Of a DNA stretch of 21,531 bases, positions 15,288 through 21,531 are shown piece after piece. Made by a program: the position numbers and the translations under genes. Numbering within the stretch: position 1 is the stretch's first letter; every line of letters starts with the position of its first letter. The DNA comes from DATFPQ01 sp035264765 (GTDB lineage: Bacteria > Actinomycetota > Actinomycetes > Actinomycetales > Angustibacteraceae), in the NCBI GenBank assembly GCA_035264765.1, contig DATFPQ010000053.1, positions 1 to 21,531 of the forward strand, read 5' to 3'. Under the pieces are notes generated by a model. That model saw nothing but the letters and a program-made list of their open reading frames with translations, was not told where the DNA came from and made no database searches.

Positions 15288-16807
15288 CCACGATGTACGA
15301 CGAGGTGCTGGCCTACGAGGAGGCCGTGGAGCGCTTCGACCCGGTGCTGGGGCTGGAGGTCCACGTCGAGCTGTCGACGCGCACCAAGATGTTCTGTGGC
15401 TGCTCCACGACGTTCGGCGCCGAGCCCAACACCCAGGTCTGCCCGGTCTGCCTCGGTCTGCCCGGCGCTCTGCCGGTCGTCAACGCGACCGCCGTCGAGT
15501 CCGCGGTGCGGATCGGCCTGTCGCTCAACTGCACGATCACCCCGTGGGGCCGGTTCGCGCGGAAGAACTACTTCTACCCCGACATGCCGAAGAACTTCCA
15601 GACCTCGCAGTACGACGAGCCGATCGCGGTCGACGGCTACCTCGACGTCGAGCTCGAGGACGGGTCGACGTACCGGGTGCAGATCGAGCGCGCGCACATG
15701 GAGGAGGACACCGGCAAGTCGCTGCACGTCGGCGGCGCCACCGGGCGGATCCACGGCGCGGAGTACTCGCTGGTCGACTACAACCGGGCCGGCATCCCGC
15801 TGATCGAGATCGTCACCCGGCCGCTGGAGGGCGCCGGCGACCGCGCCCCCGAGGTGGCGCGGGCGTACGTGGCGACGCTGCGCGACCTGCTCCGCTCGCT
15901 TGGCGTCTCCGACGTCCGGATGGAGCAGGGCTCGCTGCGCTGCGACGCCAACGTGTCGCTGCGCGAACGGGTGCACGAGCCGCTGGCCCAGGCGTCGGTG
16001 CCGCTGGGCACGCGCACCGAGACCAAGAACGTGAACTCGCTGCGCAGCGTCGAGCGCGCAGTCCGGTACGAGATCACCCGGCAGGCGGCCCGGCTCGCGG
16101 CGGGGGAGCGCGTGGTGCAGGAGACCCGGCACTGGCACGAGGACTCCGGCATCACGACGTCCGGCCGGGAGAAGTCGGACGCCGAGGACTACCGCTACTT
16201 CCCCGAGCCGGACCTGGTGCCGGTGGCGCCGGATCCCGCGTGGGTCGAGGAACTTCGGACGACGCTGCCGGAGCCGCCGGCGCGGCGCCGACGCAGGCTG
16301 CAGACGGAGTGGGGCTTCACCGACCTGGAGATGCGCGACCTGGTGAACGCCGGCGCCACCGAGCTGGTCGAGGCGACGGTCGCCGCGGGCGCGACGCCGG
16401 CCGCGGCCCGCAAGTGGTGGTCCGGTGAGCTGTCGCGGCGAGCCAACGCCGACGGCGTCGAGCTCGCGGCGCTGGCCACCCCCGAGCAGGTGGCGGAGCT
16501 GGCCGCGCTGGTGGAGTCCGGCCGGATCAACGACACGATCGCGCGCCAGGTGCTCGACGGCGTGCTCGCCGGCGAGGGGTCGCCGGAGCAGGTGGTGACC
16601 GCGCGTGGCCTGGAGATCGTCTCGGACGACGGCGCGCTGGGAGCGGCTGTGGACCGGGCGATCGAGGCCAACCCCGCGGTGGCGGACAAGATCCGGGCGG
16701 GCAAGGTGGCCGCGGCCGGTGCGCTCATCGGCGCAGTGATGAAGGAGATGCGCGGCCAGGCGGACGCCGCCCGCGTGCGTGAGCTGGTACTCGAGCGGCT
16801 CAGCTGA
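15284..16807 (+). CDS. gatB: Asp-tRNA(Asn)/Glu-tRNA(Gln) amidotransferase subunit B
   Basis: A 507-residue subunit that binds the misacylated tRNA, activates its side-chain carboxylate with ATP and transfers ammonia to it. The catalytic cradle domain begins PVLGLEVHVELSTRTKMFC, with zinc-type cysteines Cys38, Cys40, Cys53 and Cys56, and includes YFYPDMPKNFQTSQYDEP, HMEEDTGKSLH, YNRAGIPLIEIVT and TKNVNSLRSVERA. The helical and YqeY-like tail domain (from about residue 340) binds the tRNA elbow. ATG 15284 has GGAGGT (15272-15277) 6 bases upstream and overlaps the gatA stop. A weak hairpin follows the stop. Confidence 0.97.
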   Translation: MTTMYDEVLAYEEAVERFDPVLGLEVHVELSTRTKMFCGCSTTFGAEPNTQVCPVCLGLPGALPVVNATAVESAVRIGLSLNCTITPWGRFARKNYFYPDMPKNFQTSQYDEPIAVDGYLDVELEDGSTYRVQIERAHMEEDTGKSLHVGGATGRIHGAEYSLVDYNRAGIPLIEIVTRPLEGAGDRAPEVARAYVATLRDLLRSLGVSDVRMEQGSLRCDANVSLRERVHEPLAQASVPLGTRTETKNVNSLRSVERAVRYEITRQAARLAAGERVVQETRHWHEDSGITTSGREKSDAEDYRYFPEPDLVPVAPDPAWVEELRTTLPEPPARRRRRLQTEWGFTDLEMRDLVNAGATELVEATVAAGATPAAARKWWSGELSRRANADGVELAALATPEQVAELAALVESGRINDTIARQVLDGVLAGEGSPEQVVTARGLEIVSDDGALGAAVDRAIEANPAVADKIRAGKVAAAGALIGAVMKEMRGQADAARVRELVLERLS

Positions 16808-16820
16808 GGATGGGGGACTG

Positions 16821-16856
16821 AGCTGACCCGCGGCTGCGCTGAGTGCGGGCTCAGCT
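16821..16856 (+). terminator. Weak hairpin after gatB
   Basis: AGCTGACCCGC (16821-16831) pairs with GCGGGCTCAGCT (16845-16856), giving 11 base pairs with one bulged C and a 13-base loop. It begins 14 bases after the gatB stop. No T run follows, so the terminator reading rests on position and stem alone. Confidence 0.4.
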
Positions 16857-17250
16857 GAGTGCCTTGAGCGCACGCCGCGTCAACGTGGCAGGTAGCGCCG
16901 TCACAGCGGAAGTCGTCGCCACGTTGTCGCGAATCGCAGGGGATCTGTCGGCGCTGCTCCGCGGTGCGGCAGGGGCGTCGCCGCGTGGGGCACGTCGCGG
17001 CGGCACCGGCGCATGCGTCGGCGTGCGTCGTCGCCGCGTGCAGGGAGTCCGGCGTTCCGCGTCTGATGTCTCAGCCGTCGCCGCAGCGTTCGGTCGTGAA
17101 TCACAGCCGGCTGGATGCAACGACGGGTGCATCGTCGTCGGGCGACCCGACCCGCGCTTGGCCGCGGCGCCCCGGCCCCCCACTCCAGCACTCCACCCCG
17201 CGCCGAACCATGACCGGTTTCGCGAGCGCTGAGCAGCGACCCGGGGCCCG

Positions 17251-17267
17251 CGTGCGGCGGACGCACG
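17251..17267 (-). terminator. Possible terminator of the sugar dehydrogenase gene
   Basis: CGTGCG (17251-17256) and CGCACG (17262-17267) form a 6-bp stem with a 5-base loop, about 25 bases beyond the leftward gene's stop. The stem is short and lacks a U tract, so support is weak. Confidence 0.25.
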
Positions 17268-17292
17268 ACCTGCGGAGCTAGGCGAGCCCGGC

Positions 17293-18579
17293 TCAGCCCA
17301 GGCGCAGCCGGACCAGCCGGTCGTCATCCGCGGCAGGGGAGCCGCGGTAGGTGTTGTTCGTTAGCACGAGGAGCGAGCCGTCCGGCTCGACCTCGACGTC
17401 ACGCAGCCGGCCCAGCCGGCCCTGCAGCAGGGCGGCCGGCTGCCCGGTGCGTCCGTCCGCGTCCAACGGCACCCGCCACAGCCGTTCCCCGCGGAGCGCG
17501 GCCAGCCAGACCGCACCGCGGCCGACGGCGAGCCCGCTGGGCGAGGCTTCGTCGGTGCGCCAGCTGGCCAGAGGTGGGGTGAAGCCGCGGGCGCTGTCCT
17601 CGGCGGTGCCCGGGCCCTCGACCTCCGGCCAGCCGTAGTTGCGCCCGGGGAGCACCTGGTTCAGCTCGTCCCAGGTGTTCTGCCCGAACTCGCTGGCGAA
17701 CAGCCGCCCGGCGCCGTCCCAGCCGATGCCTTGGACGTTGCGGTGGCCGTAGCTCCAGACCGGTGATCCGGGGAAAGGGTTCCCCGGCGACGGCTGCCCG
17801 TCCCGCGTGATCCGAAGTATCTTGCCGCCGAGGTAGCCGCGGTCCTGAGCGCCGCCTCGCTCGGTGGCATCCCCGGTGGCCACGTACAGCTGGTTGTCCG
17901 GACCGAAGGCGATCCGGCCCCCGTTGTGCACCACAGCCTTGGGGAGCCCCCGGAGGACCACCGTCGGCTCGCCGACCCGCCCGTCGGCGTAGCGCATCCG
18001 CACCACCCGGTTGTCCTCGGCCGCCGTGAAGTAGGCGTACACCGCGGTGGAGTCCTCGGGGTCGACCGCCAGGCCGAGCAGCCCCCCCTCGCCGGCCGGC
18101 TCGACATCCGGCACGCGGCCGTCGGGCCCGGACGCCGGCACGGCCGACACCGCGCCGGAGCGCTCGACGTGCACGATGCGCGCCTCGTCGCGCAGCGAGA
18201 CCAGGTGTGACCCGTCCGGCAGGCGCACCACGTCCCAGGGGACCGCGAGGTTCCGCGCGACCACCTCGGTGCCGACGACGGCGGTGGGGTCCGCTGTGGA
18301 GGGCGTCGGCTGCGCGCCGGTGCCGTCGCTGCCGGCGGTGTCGCTGCCGGCGGTGTCGCTGCCGGTGACGCCGCCCGTGCTGCTGACGGTGCCGCTGCCC
18401 GTGCTGGTGCCGCTCGGTGCTGTGCTGACGGTGCCTGTCGTGCCGCCGGATCCGGTGCTGGCGGCCGTGCTGGATGCGGTGCCGGTCCCCCCGGCGTCAC
18501 CGCCGAGGTCCACGGTGCACCCCGCAATCAGGACGGCGAGGGCGGCGGCAGCGGCGACCGACCGCGGGGGCGCGGTCAT
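17293..18579 (-). CDS. PQQ-type sugar (glucose/sorbosone) dehydrogenase lipoprotein
   Basis: A predicted exported lipoprotein of 428 residues with a soluble glucose dehydrogenase/sorbosone dehydrogenase six-bladed propeller. The signal peptide MTAPPRSVAAAAALAVLIAGC has a lipobox LIAGC, with lipid attachment expected at Cys21. A Gly/Ser/Thr-rich linker of about 75 residues, including repeated AGSDT units, tethers the domain. Family motifs are VPWDVVRLPDG, GEGGLLGLAVDP, HNGGRIAFGPDNQLYVATGD (His218 is the likely catalytic base), YGHRNVQGIGWD, FASEFGQNTWDELNQV and GRNYGWP. PQQ dependence is inferred from the family; many members have unknown substrates, and no PQQ synthesis genes are in view. 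ATG 18579 was chosen for the compact signal peptide; ATG 18636 would add 19 Arg-rich residues and has a CAGACT 5 bases upstream. It is divergent from the next gene. Confidence 0.85.
   Translation of the reverse strand: MTAPPRSVAAAAALAVLIAGCTVDLGGDAGGTGTASSTAASTGSGGTTGTVSTAPSGTSTGSGTVSSTGGVTGSDTAGSDTAGSDGTGAQPTPSTADPTAVVGTEVVARNLAVPWDVVRLPDGSHLVSLRDEARIVHVERSGAVSAVPASGPDGRVPDVEPAGEGGLLGLAVDPEDSTAVYAYFTAAEDNRVVRMRYADGRVGEPTVVLRGLPKAVVHNGGRIAFGPDNQLYVATGDATERGGAQDRGYLGGKILRITRDGQPSPGNPFPGSPVWSYGHRNVQGIGWDGAGRLFASEFGQNTWDELNQVLPGRNYGWPEVEGPGTAEDSARGFTPPLASWRTDEASPSGLAVGRGAVWLAALRGERLWRVPLDADGRTGQPAALLQGRLGRLRDVEVEPDGSLLVLTNNTYRGSPAADDDRLVRLRLG
18326..18370. repeat. Three 15-bp repeats in the lipoprotein linker
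   Basis: TCGCTGCCGGCGGTG occurs at 18326-18340 and 18341-18355, with a third unit diverging in its last five bases at 18356-18370. On the minus strand these encode the repeated Ala-Gly-Ser-Asp-Thr of the linker. The repeat is in frame and could vary in copy number without breaking the gene. Confidence 0.8.
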
Positions 18580-18703
18580 GCGCTCGGACCACCGGCGTCG
18601 GGACGGCTGCCGGCGAGGACGTCCGCAGTTGCGCATGCCGAAGTCTGACCTGGGACCGCCGTCCGCCGCGACCCTGTGCGCGGCCGATCGGGCCAGGCAC
18701 CGC

Positions 18704-18709
18704 TAGCGT
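18704..18709 (+). promoter_or_regulatory. -10 element for the hydroxyacid dehydrogenase (leaderless type)
   Basis: TAGCGT ends 6 bases before the ATG at 18716, with no ribosome site between. This matches the TANNNT pattern and spacing found before gatC, the YbjN gene and ilvD. A clear -35 was not found. Confidence 0.55.
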
Positions 18710-18715
18710 GCGGGC

Positions 18716-19669
18716 ATGACCGACCTGCTCGTGACGCTGCCCGAACCGGAGTTCGTGGAGGCGGTGGGGGAGCGGCCCGGAGTCCGCCTGGAGGTCTGGG
18801 ACCTGCAGGGCCGCCCGGAGGTGGTGGAGCGGGCCGAGGTCGTCGTCCCGCCGTACCAGAACGGGGGTGAGCGCTTACCCGTGCTCGCCCACTTGCCGGA
18901 GCTGCGGCTGGTGCAGACGCTCACCGCCGGGTACGACGCGGTGCTGCCGCACCTGCCGGAGGGGGTCGCGCTGGCCAACGCGTTCGGCGTCCACGACGCC
19001 TCGACGTCGGAGCTGGCGGTCGCGTTGGCCCTCGCGGCGCTGCGCGGCATCCCGGACTACGTGCGCGACGCCGAGCACGGCCGCTGGCAGCCGCAGCAGC
19101 GGCGGGCGCTGGCGGACCGGCGGGTCCTGGTCATCGGCTACGGCGGCGTCGGCCGGGGCGTGGCCGCCCGGATGGCGCCGTTCGAGGCCACCGTGACCGC
19201 CGTGGCGTCACGGCCCCGGGCCACCGGACCCGACGGCGTGCCGGTGCACGGGGTCGACGAGCTGCCCACGCTGCTGCCCGCGCACGACCTCGTCGTGCTG
19301 GCCACGCCGCTCACCGACACGACCCGCGGCCTGGTCGACGCGGAGTTCCTCGCCGCGATGCCGGACGGCGCGCTGCTGGTCAACGTGGCCCGGGGAGCCG
19401 TGGTCGACACCGAGGCGCTGCTCGCGGGGCTGCAGGCCGGCCGGCTGCAGGCGGCGCTCGACGTCACGGACCCCGAGCCGCTGCCGGCCGACCACCCTCT
19501 CTGGAGCGCCCCCGGCGTGCTGGTGAGCCCGCACGTCGGAGGCGCGACGTCCGCCTTCTTCCCGCGCGCGGTGCGGATGCTCAAGGCCCAGCTCGACCTG
19601 CTCTCGACGGGAGCACCGCTGCGAGGGATCGTCGTCCCCAACGACTGGACGCGTCGACGCGAGGAGTAG
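18716..19669 (+). CDS. D-isomer-specific 2-hydroxyacid dehydrogenase
   Basis: A 317-residue NAD(P)-dependent enzyme interconverting a 2-oxoacid and its D-2-hydroxyacid. The nucleotide-binding GYGGVG loop is at residues 141-146. The catalytic triad is complete: Arg226 in NVARGAVVDT, Glu254 in DPEPLPADHPLW, and His273 in SPHVGG. The N-terminal half (LPELRLVQTLTAGYD, GVALANAFGVHD) forms the substrate domain. After the GxGxxG the usual acidic residue at the end of the next strand is not evident (VTAVASRPRA), and the Ser-Arg pair there may favour NADPH. This would suit a glyoxylate/hydroxypyruvate reductase-like enzyme, but the substrate cannot be assigned. It is followed two bases later by the propeller gene, so the pair are co-transcribed. 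Confidence 0.93.
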   Translation: MTDLLVTLPEPEFVEAVGERPGVRLEVWDLQGRPEVVERAEVVVPPYQNGGERLPVLAHLPELRLVQTLTAGYDAVLPHLPEGVALANAFGVHDASTSELAVALALAALRGIPDYVRDAEHGRWQPQQRRALADRRVLVIGYGGVGRGVAARMAPFEATVTAVASRPRATGPDGVPVHGVDELPTLLPAHDLVVLATPLTDTTRGLVDAEFLAAMPDGALLVNVARGAVVDTEALLAGLQAGRLQAALDVTDPEPLPADHPLWSAPGVLVSPHVGGATSAFFPRAVRMLKAQLDLLSTGAPLRGIVVPNDWTRRREE

Positions 19670-19671
19670 CC

Positions 19672-20760
19672 GTGAGTGAGGTGCTGCTGGCGATCGGGAC
19701 CCGCAAGGGGCTGTGGCTTGCCCGCAGCGAGGACGGACGTCGGTCCTGGCGGCTGGACGGTCGGCTGCTGCCGTCGACCGAGGTGCCGTCCGTCGCGGTC
19801 GACACCCGGTCGGGCGGCCCGCGGCTGCTGGTGGGCGCACGATCCGAGCACTGGGGTCCGACCGTGATGCGAAGTGACGACCTCGGCGGCACCTGGACCG
19901 AGCCGGAGGGTGGCGCCATCGCGTTCGGGCCGGACGACGGGGCGTCGCTGGAGCGGGTCTGGCAGCTGCGTCCGGACTCCGCGGAGCGGCCCGGCGTCGT
20001 GTGGGCCGGCTGCGAGCCGACGTCGCTGTGGCGCAGCGAGGACGGCGGCGCCAGCTTCACGCTGGTCCGGGGCCTGTGGGACCACCCGCACCGGCCACAG
20101 TGGTGGCCCGGGGGCGGCGGCGCGATGGTGCACACCGTGCTCCCGGACCCGCGGGACGACGATCGGCTGCTCGTGGCCATGAGCACGGGCGGCGTGTACG
20201 TCAGCCAGGACGGCGGCCAGTCGTTCGAACCGCGCAACAAGGGGATCCGGGCGTCCTTCCTGCCGGACCCCGAGCCGGAGTTCGGCCAATGCGTGCACAA
20301 GGTCGCGCAGGGTGGTGACGACCCCGCTCGGTTCTACGCGCAGAACCACGGCGGCGTCTACCGCAGCGACGACGGCGGCCTCACCTGGACGTCGATCGCG
20401 GACGGCCTTCCCGGGGACTTCGGGTTCGTGGTCCTGGCGCACCCCAGGGACCGGGACACCTGCTGGGTCGTGCCCCTCGTCGCGGATGTCGACCGCGTGC
20501 CGCCGAAGGGCCGCCTGCGGGTGTACCGCAGCCGGGACGCGGGCGGCAGCTGGACCCAGAGCGCGAGCGGCCTCCCGGACGGGTGCTGGGTGACCACGCT
20601 GCGGGACGCCGCGTGCGTCGACGAGCTGGACCCGGTCGGCCTGTACCTCGGGACCCGGAGCGGGTCGGTGTGGGCCAGCGCGGACGAGGGCGAGACGTTC
20701 AGCGTGGTCGCCGAGCACCTCCCGGACGTGTACTGCATCCGCGCCGCCGTGGTGGGGTGA
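19672..20760 (+). CDS. BNR/Asp-box repeat beta-propeller protein
   Basis: A 362-residue protein made of sialidase-type Asp-box repeats (Ser-x-Asp-x-Gly-x-Thr-Trp). Seven boxes can be read: SEDGRRSW (from residue 19, degenerate), SDDLGGTW (about 68), SEDGGASF (122), SQDGGQSF (178), SDDGGLTW (231), SRDAGGSW (287) and SADEGETF (337), about 50-56 residues apart, pointing to a seven-bladed propeller. No signal peptide or membrane segment is seen, so it is probably cytoplasmic. Sialidase active-site arginines were not identified, so an enzyme role is not claimed even though such proteins are often annotated as exo-alpha-sialidase. A Trp/His-rich stretch (HPHRPQWWPGGGGAMVHTV, residues about 138-156) is a likely functional surface. 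GTG 19672 has GAGGAG 5 bases upstream. It is flanked closely by the dehydrogenase and a MoaD-like gene. Confidence 0.85.
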   Translation: MSEVLLAIGTRKGLWLARSEDGRRSWRLDGRLLPSTEVPSVAVDTRSGGPRLLVGARSEHWGPTVMRSDDLGGTWTEPEGGAIAFGPDDGASLERVWQLRPDSAERPGVVWAGCEPTSLWRSEDGGASFTLVRGLWDHPHRPQWWPGGGGAMVHTVLPDPRDDDRLLVAMSTGGVYVSQDGGQSFEPRNKGIRASFLPDPEPEFGQCVHKVAQGGDDPARFYAQNHGGVYRSDDGGLTWTSIADGLPGDFGFVVLAHPRDRDTCWVVPLVADVDRVPPKGRLRVYRSRDAGGSWTQSASGLPDGCWVTTLRDAACVDELDPVGLYLGTRSGSVWASADEGETFSVVAEHLPDVYCIRAAVVG

Positions 20761-20766
20761 GGCGCC

Positions 20767-21051
20767 GTGCGGGTCGTCGTGCTGCTGCCGGCGGTGCTGC
20801 GCGAGCACGCGGACGGGCTGGACGAGGTGAAGGTGGACCTGCCGGATGGCGCCCCCGCCCAGGACCTGGTGGACGAGGTCTCGCGCCGCTGGCCCGCGCT
20901 CGGGCGTCGGCTGCGCGAGGACACCGGCGCTCTGCGCCGGCACGTCAACCTGTTCGTCGACGGCGAGGACGTGCGGGCGCTGGACGGCGTCCGCACCGCC
21001 CTCACCGACGGTGCCGTGGTCCACGTGCTGCCGTCGGTGGCGGGTGGCTGA
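20767..21051 (+). CDS. MoaD/ThiS-family ubiquitin-like sulfur carrier protein
   Basis: A 94-residue beta-grasp protein ending in Gly-Gly directly before the stop, the tail that is adenylated and thiocarboxylated in sulfur carriers such as MoaD, ThiS and CysO. Typical blocks are the first strand MRVVVLLPAVLREHADG, the helix APAQDLVDEVSRRWPAL, HVNLFVDGEDVRALDG, and LTDGAVVHVLPSVAGG. GTG 20767 is 6 bases after the propeller stop; GGGGTGAGG just upstream is a passable ribosome site. No E1-like MoeB, ThiF or a cysM/mec partner is present in the window, so its target (molybdopterin, thiazole, cysteine or protein tagging) is open. Neighbouring the propeller gene is the only clue. Confidence 0.88.
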   Translation: MRVVVLLPAVLREHADGLDEVKVDLPDGAPAQDLVDEVSRRWPALGRRLREDTGALRRHVNLFVDGEDVRALDGVRTALTDGAVVHVLPSVAGG

Positions 21052-21107
21052 GCGGACCCCCCAACGTCCGCGGTATGGGACCCCCATCCCAGGTCGTGGA
21101 CGGGCCG

Positions 21108-21113
21108 TAAAGT
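21108..21113 (+). promoter_or_regulatory. -10 element for ilvD (leaderless type)
   Basis: TAAAGT ends 7 bases before the ilvD ATG at 21121, with no ribosome site between. A small dyad ATGGG/CCCAT (about 21074-21086) lies upstream and might be regulatory, but is too short to weigh. No leader peptide rich in branched-chain residues was seen. Confidence 0.55.
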
Positions 21114-21120
21114 ACGTCGC

Positions 21121-21531
21121 ATGACCACCGCGAACACCTCCACTCCGGACATCAAGCCCCGCAGCCGGGACGTCACGGACGGCCTGGAGAGGGCGGCCGC
21201 CCGGGGCATGCTCCGCGCGGTCGGCATGGGCGACGAGGACTTCGCCAAGCCGCAGATCGGCGTCGCCAGCAGCTGGAACGAGATCACGCCCTGCAACCTC
21301 CCGCTGGACCGGCTGGCCAAGGCGGTCAAGGACGGCGTGCACGCGGCCGGCGGGTACCCGCTGGAGTTCGGCACCATCTCGGTGTCCGATGGCATCTCGA
21401 TGGGTCACGAGGGCATGCACTACTCGCTGGTCTCCCGCGAGGTGATCGCCGACAGCGTCGAGACCGTGATGCAGGCCGAGCGGCTGGACGGCTCGGTGCT
21501 GCTCGCCGGCTGCGACAAGTCCCTGCCCGGG
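21121..21531 (+). CDS. ilvD: Dihydroxy-acid dehydratase, 5' part
   Basis: The first 137 residues of IlvD, cut by the right edge. The enzyme dehydrates 2,3-dihydroxy-isovalerate and 2,3-dihydroxy-3-methylvalerate to the 2-oxoacids that precede valine, leucine and isoleucine, using an Fe-S cluster. Seen are RSRDVTDGLERAAARGMLRA, IGVASSWNEITPCNLPLD with cluster-type Cys58, EFGTISVSDGISMGHEGMHY, LVSREVIADSVE, and AGCDKSLPG with Cys131. All fit the family's N-terminal domain. ATG 21121 was chosen from the MTTANTSTPDIKPRSRD start and the -10 at leaderless distance. Expected full length is about 560-620 aa. Confidence 0.96.
   Translation, partial: MTTANTSTPDIKPRSRDVTDGLERAAARGMLRAVGMGDEDFAKPQIGVASSWNEITPCNLPLDRLAKAVKDGVHAAGGYPLEFGTISVSDGISMGHEGMHYSLVSREVIADSVETVMQAERLDGSVLLAGCDKSLPG

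Larger units (their letters stand above)
16808..17292. other. Gene-poor gap between gatB and the sugar dehydrogenase
   Basis: About 485 bases lie between the gatB stop and the convergent dehydrogenase stop. Open frames of 100-160 codons exist on both strands, but none shows a recognisable domain, a ribosome site or plausible composition, being rich in Arg, Ala, Gly and Pro as expected from random GC-rich DNA. Seen inside are the post-gatB hairpin, two adjacent small hairpins (GATGCA/TGCATC at 17114-17133; GTCGGG/CCCGAC at 17137-17151), and a 6-bp stem (17251-17267). No tRNA or known RNA family was recognised. Confidence 0.6.

Noticed and set aside
16843..17232. A 129-residue open frame in the gatB-downstream gap
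   Set aside because: No ribosome site, no known domain, and Arg/Ala/Gly/Pro-rich composition typical of random GC-rich sequence; a minus-strand frame overlaps it equally well.
19672..20760. Calling the propeller protein a sialidase
   Set aside because: Asp boxes are structural and occur in many propellers; the catalytic arginine triad, FRIP motif and a secretion signal were not seen.
20767..21051. Assigning the carrier as CysO, MoaD or ThiS specifically
   Set aside because: The fold and Gly-Gly tail fit all three, and no partner gene (cysM, mec, moaE, thiG, moeB) lies in the window.

Overview
The window is very GC-rich DNA, with almost every third codon position G or C and long spurious open frames on both strands. 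Its genes point to a high-GC actinomycete (Actinomycetota). Supporting signs are an F420-type (deazaflavin) nitroreductase-family gene, the gene order etfB-etfA-cysteine desulfurase-mnmA-MetE-like-ligA-gatC-gatA-gatB that I recall in similar order in mycobacteria, and several genes with a TANNNT -10 element 6-7 bases before the start codon, as expected for leaderless mRNAs. I cannot name the genus. No mobile element, CRISPR array, rRNA or tRNA was seen.

Layout. (1) 1-4139, glycogen breakdown: the 3' part of glgP (+) converges on glgX (-) at a perfect 16-bp bidirectional terminator hairpin (1420-1457). glgX is divergent from a Ddn/F420 nitroreductase-family gene. (2) 4249-7453: a YbjN-domain protein, an enoyl-CoA hydratase with both catalytic glutamates, and etfB-etfA, which together suggest acyl-CoA oxidation with electron delivery through ETF. 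(3) 7611-13201: a likely operon with 1-base stop/start overlaps (TGATG) joining a class I cysteine desulfurase, mnmA and a short MetE-like zinc protein, followed by ligA. The first gene is preceded by a TAGACT promoter, a small leader frame and an inverted repeat. (4) 13304-16807: a 15-bp tandem repeat tract, then the overlapping gatC-gatA-gatB set for transamidation of misacylated tRNA. (5) 16808-17292: about 485 bases with no recognisable gene but several small inverted repeats. (6) 17293-21531: a PQQ-type sugar dehydrogenase lipoprotein (-), then a D-2-hydroxyacid dehydrogenase, a seven-Asp-box beta-propeller protein, a MoaD/ThiS-like carrier ending in Gly-Gly, and the 5' end of ilvD, all on +.

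Most of the window is core metabolism and information processing. The less explained items are the propeller plus sulfur-carrier pair (19672-21051), the leader frame and inverted repeat before the desulfurase (7611-7680), the stand-alone MetE-like domain coupled to tRNA thiolation genes (9975-10991), and the intergenic repeat tracts. Start sites were chosen by eye from ribosome binding sites, -10 spacing and family N-termini. Homology calls rest on recognised motifs, not on database searches.
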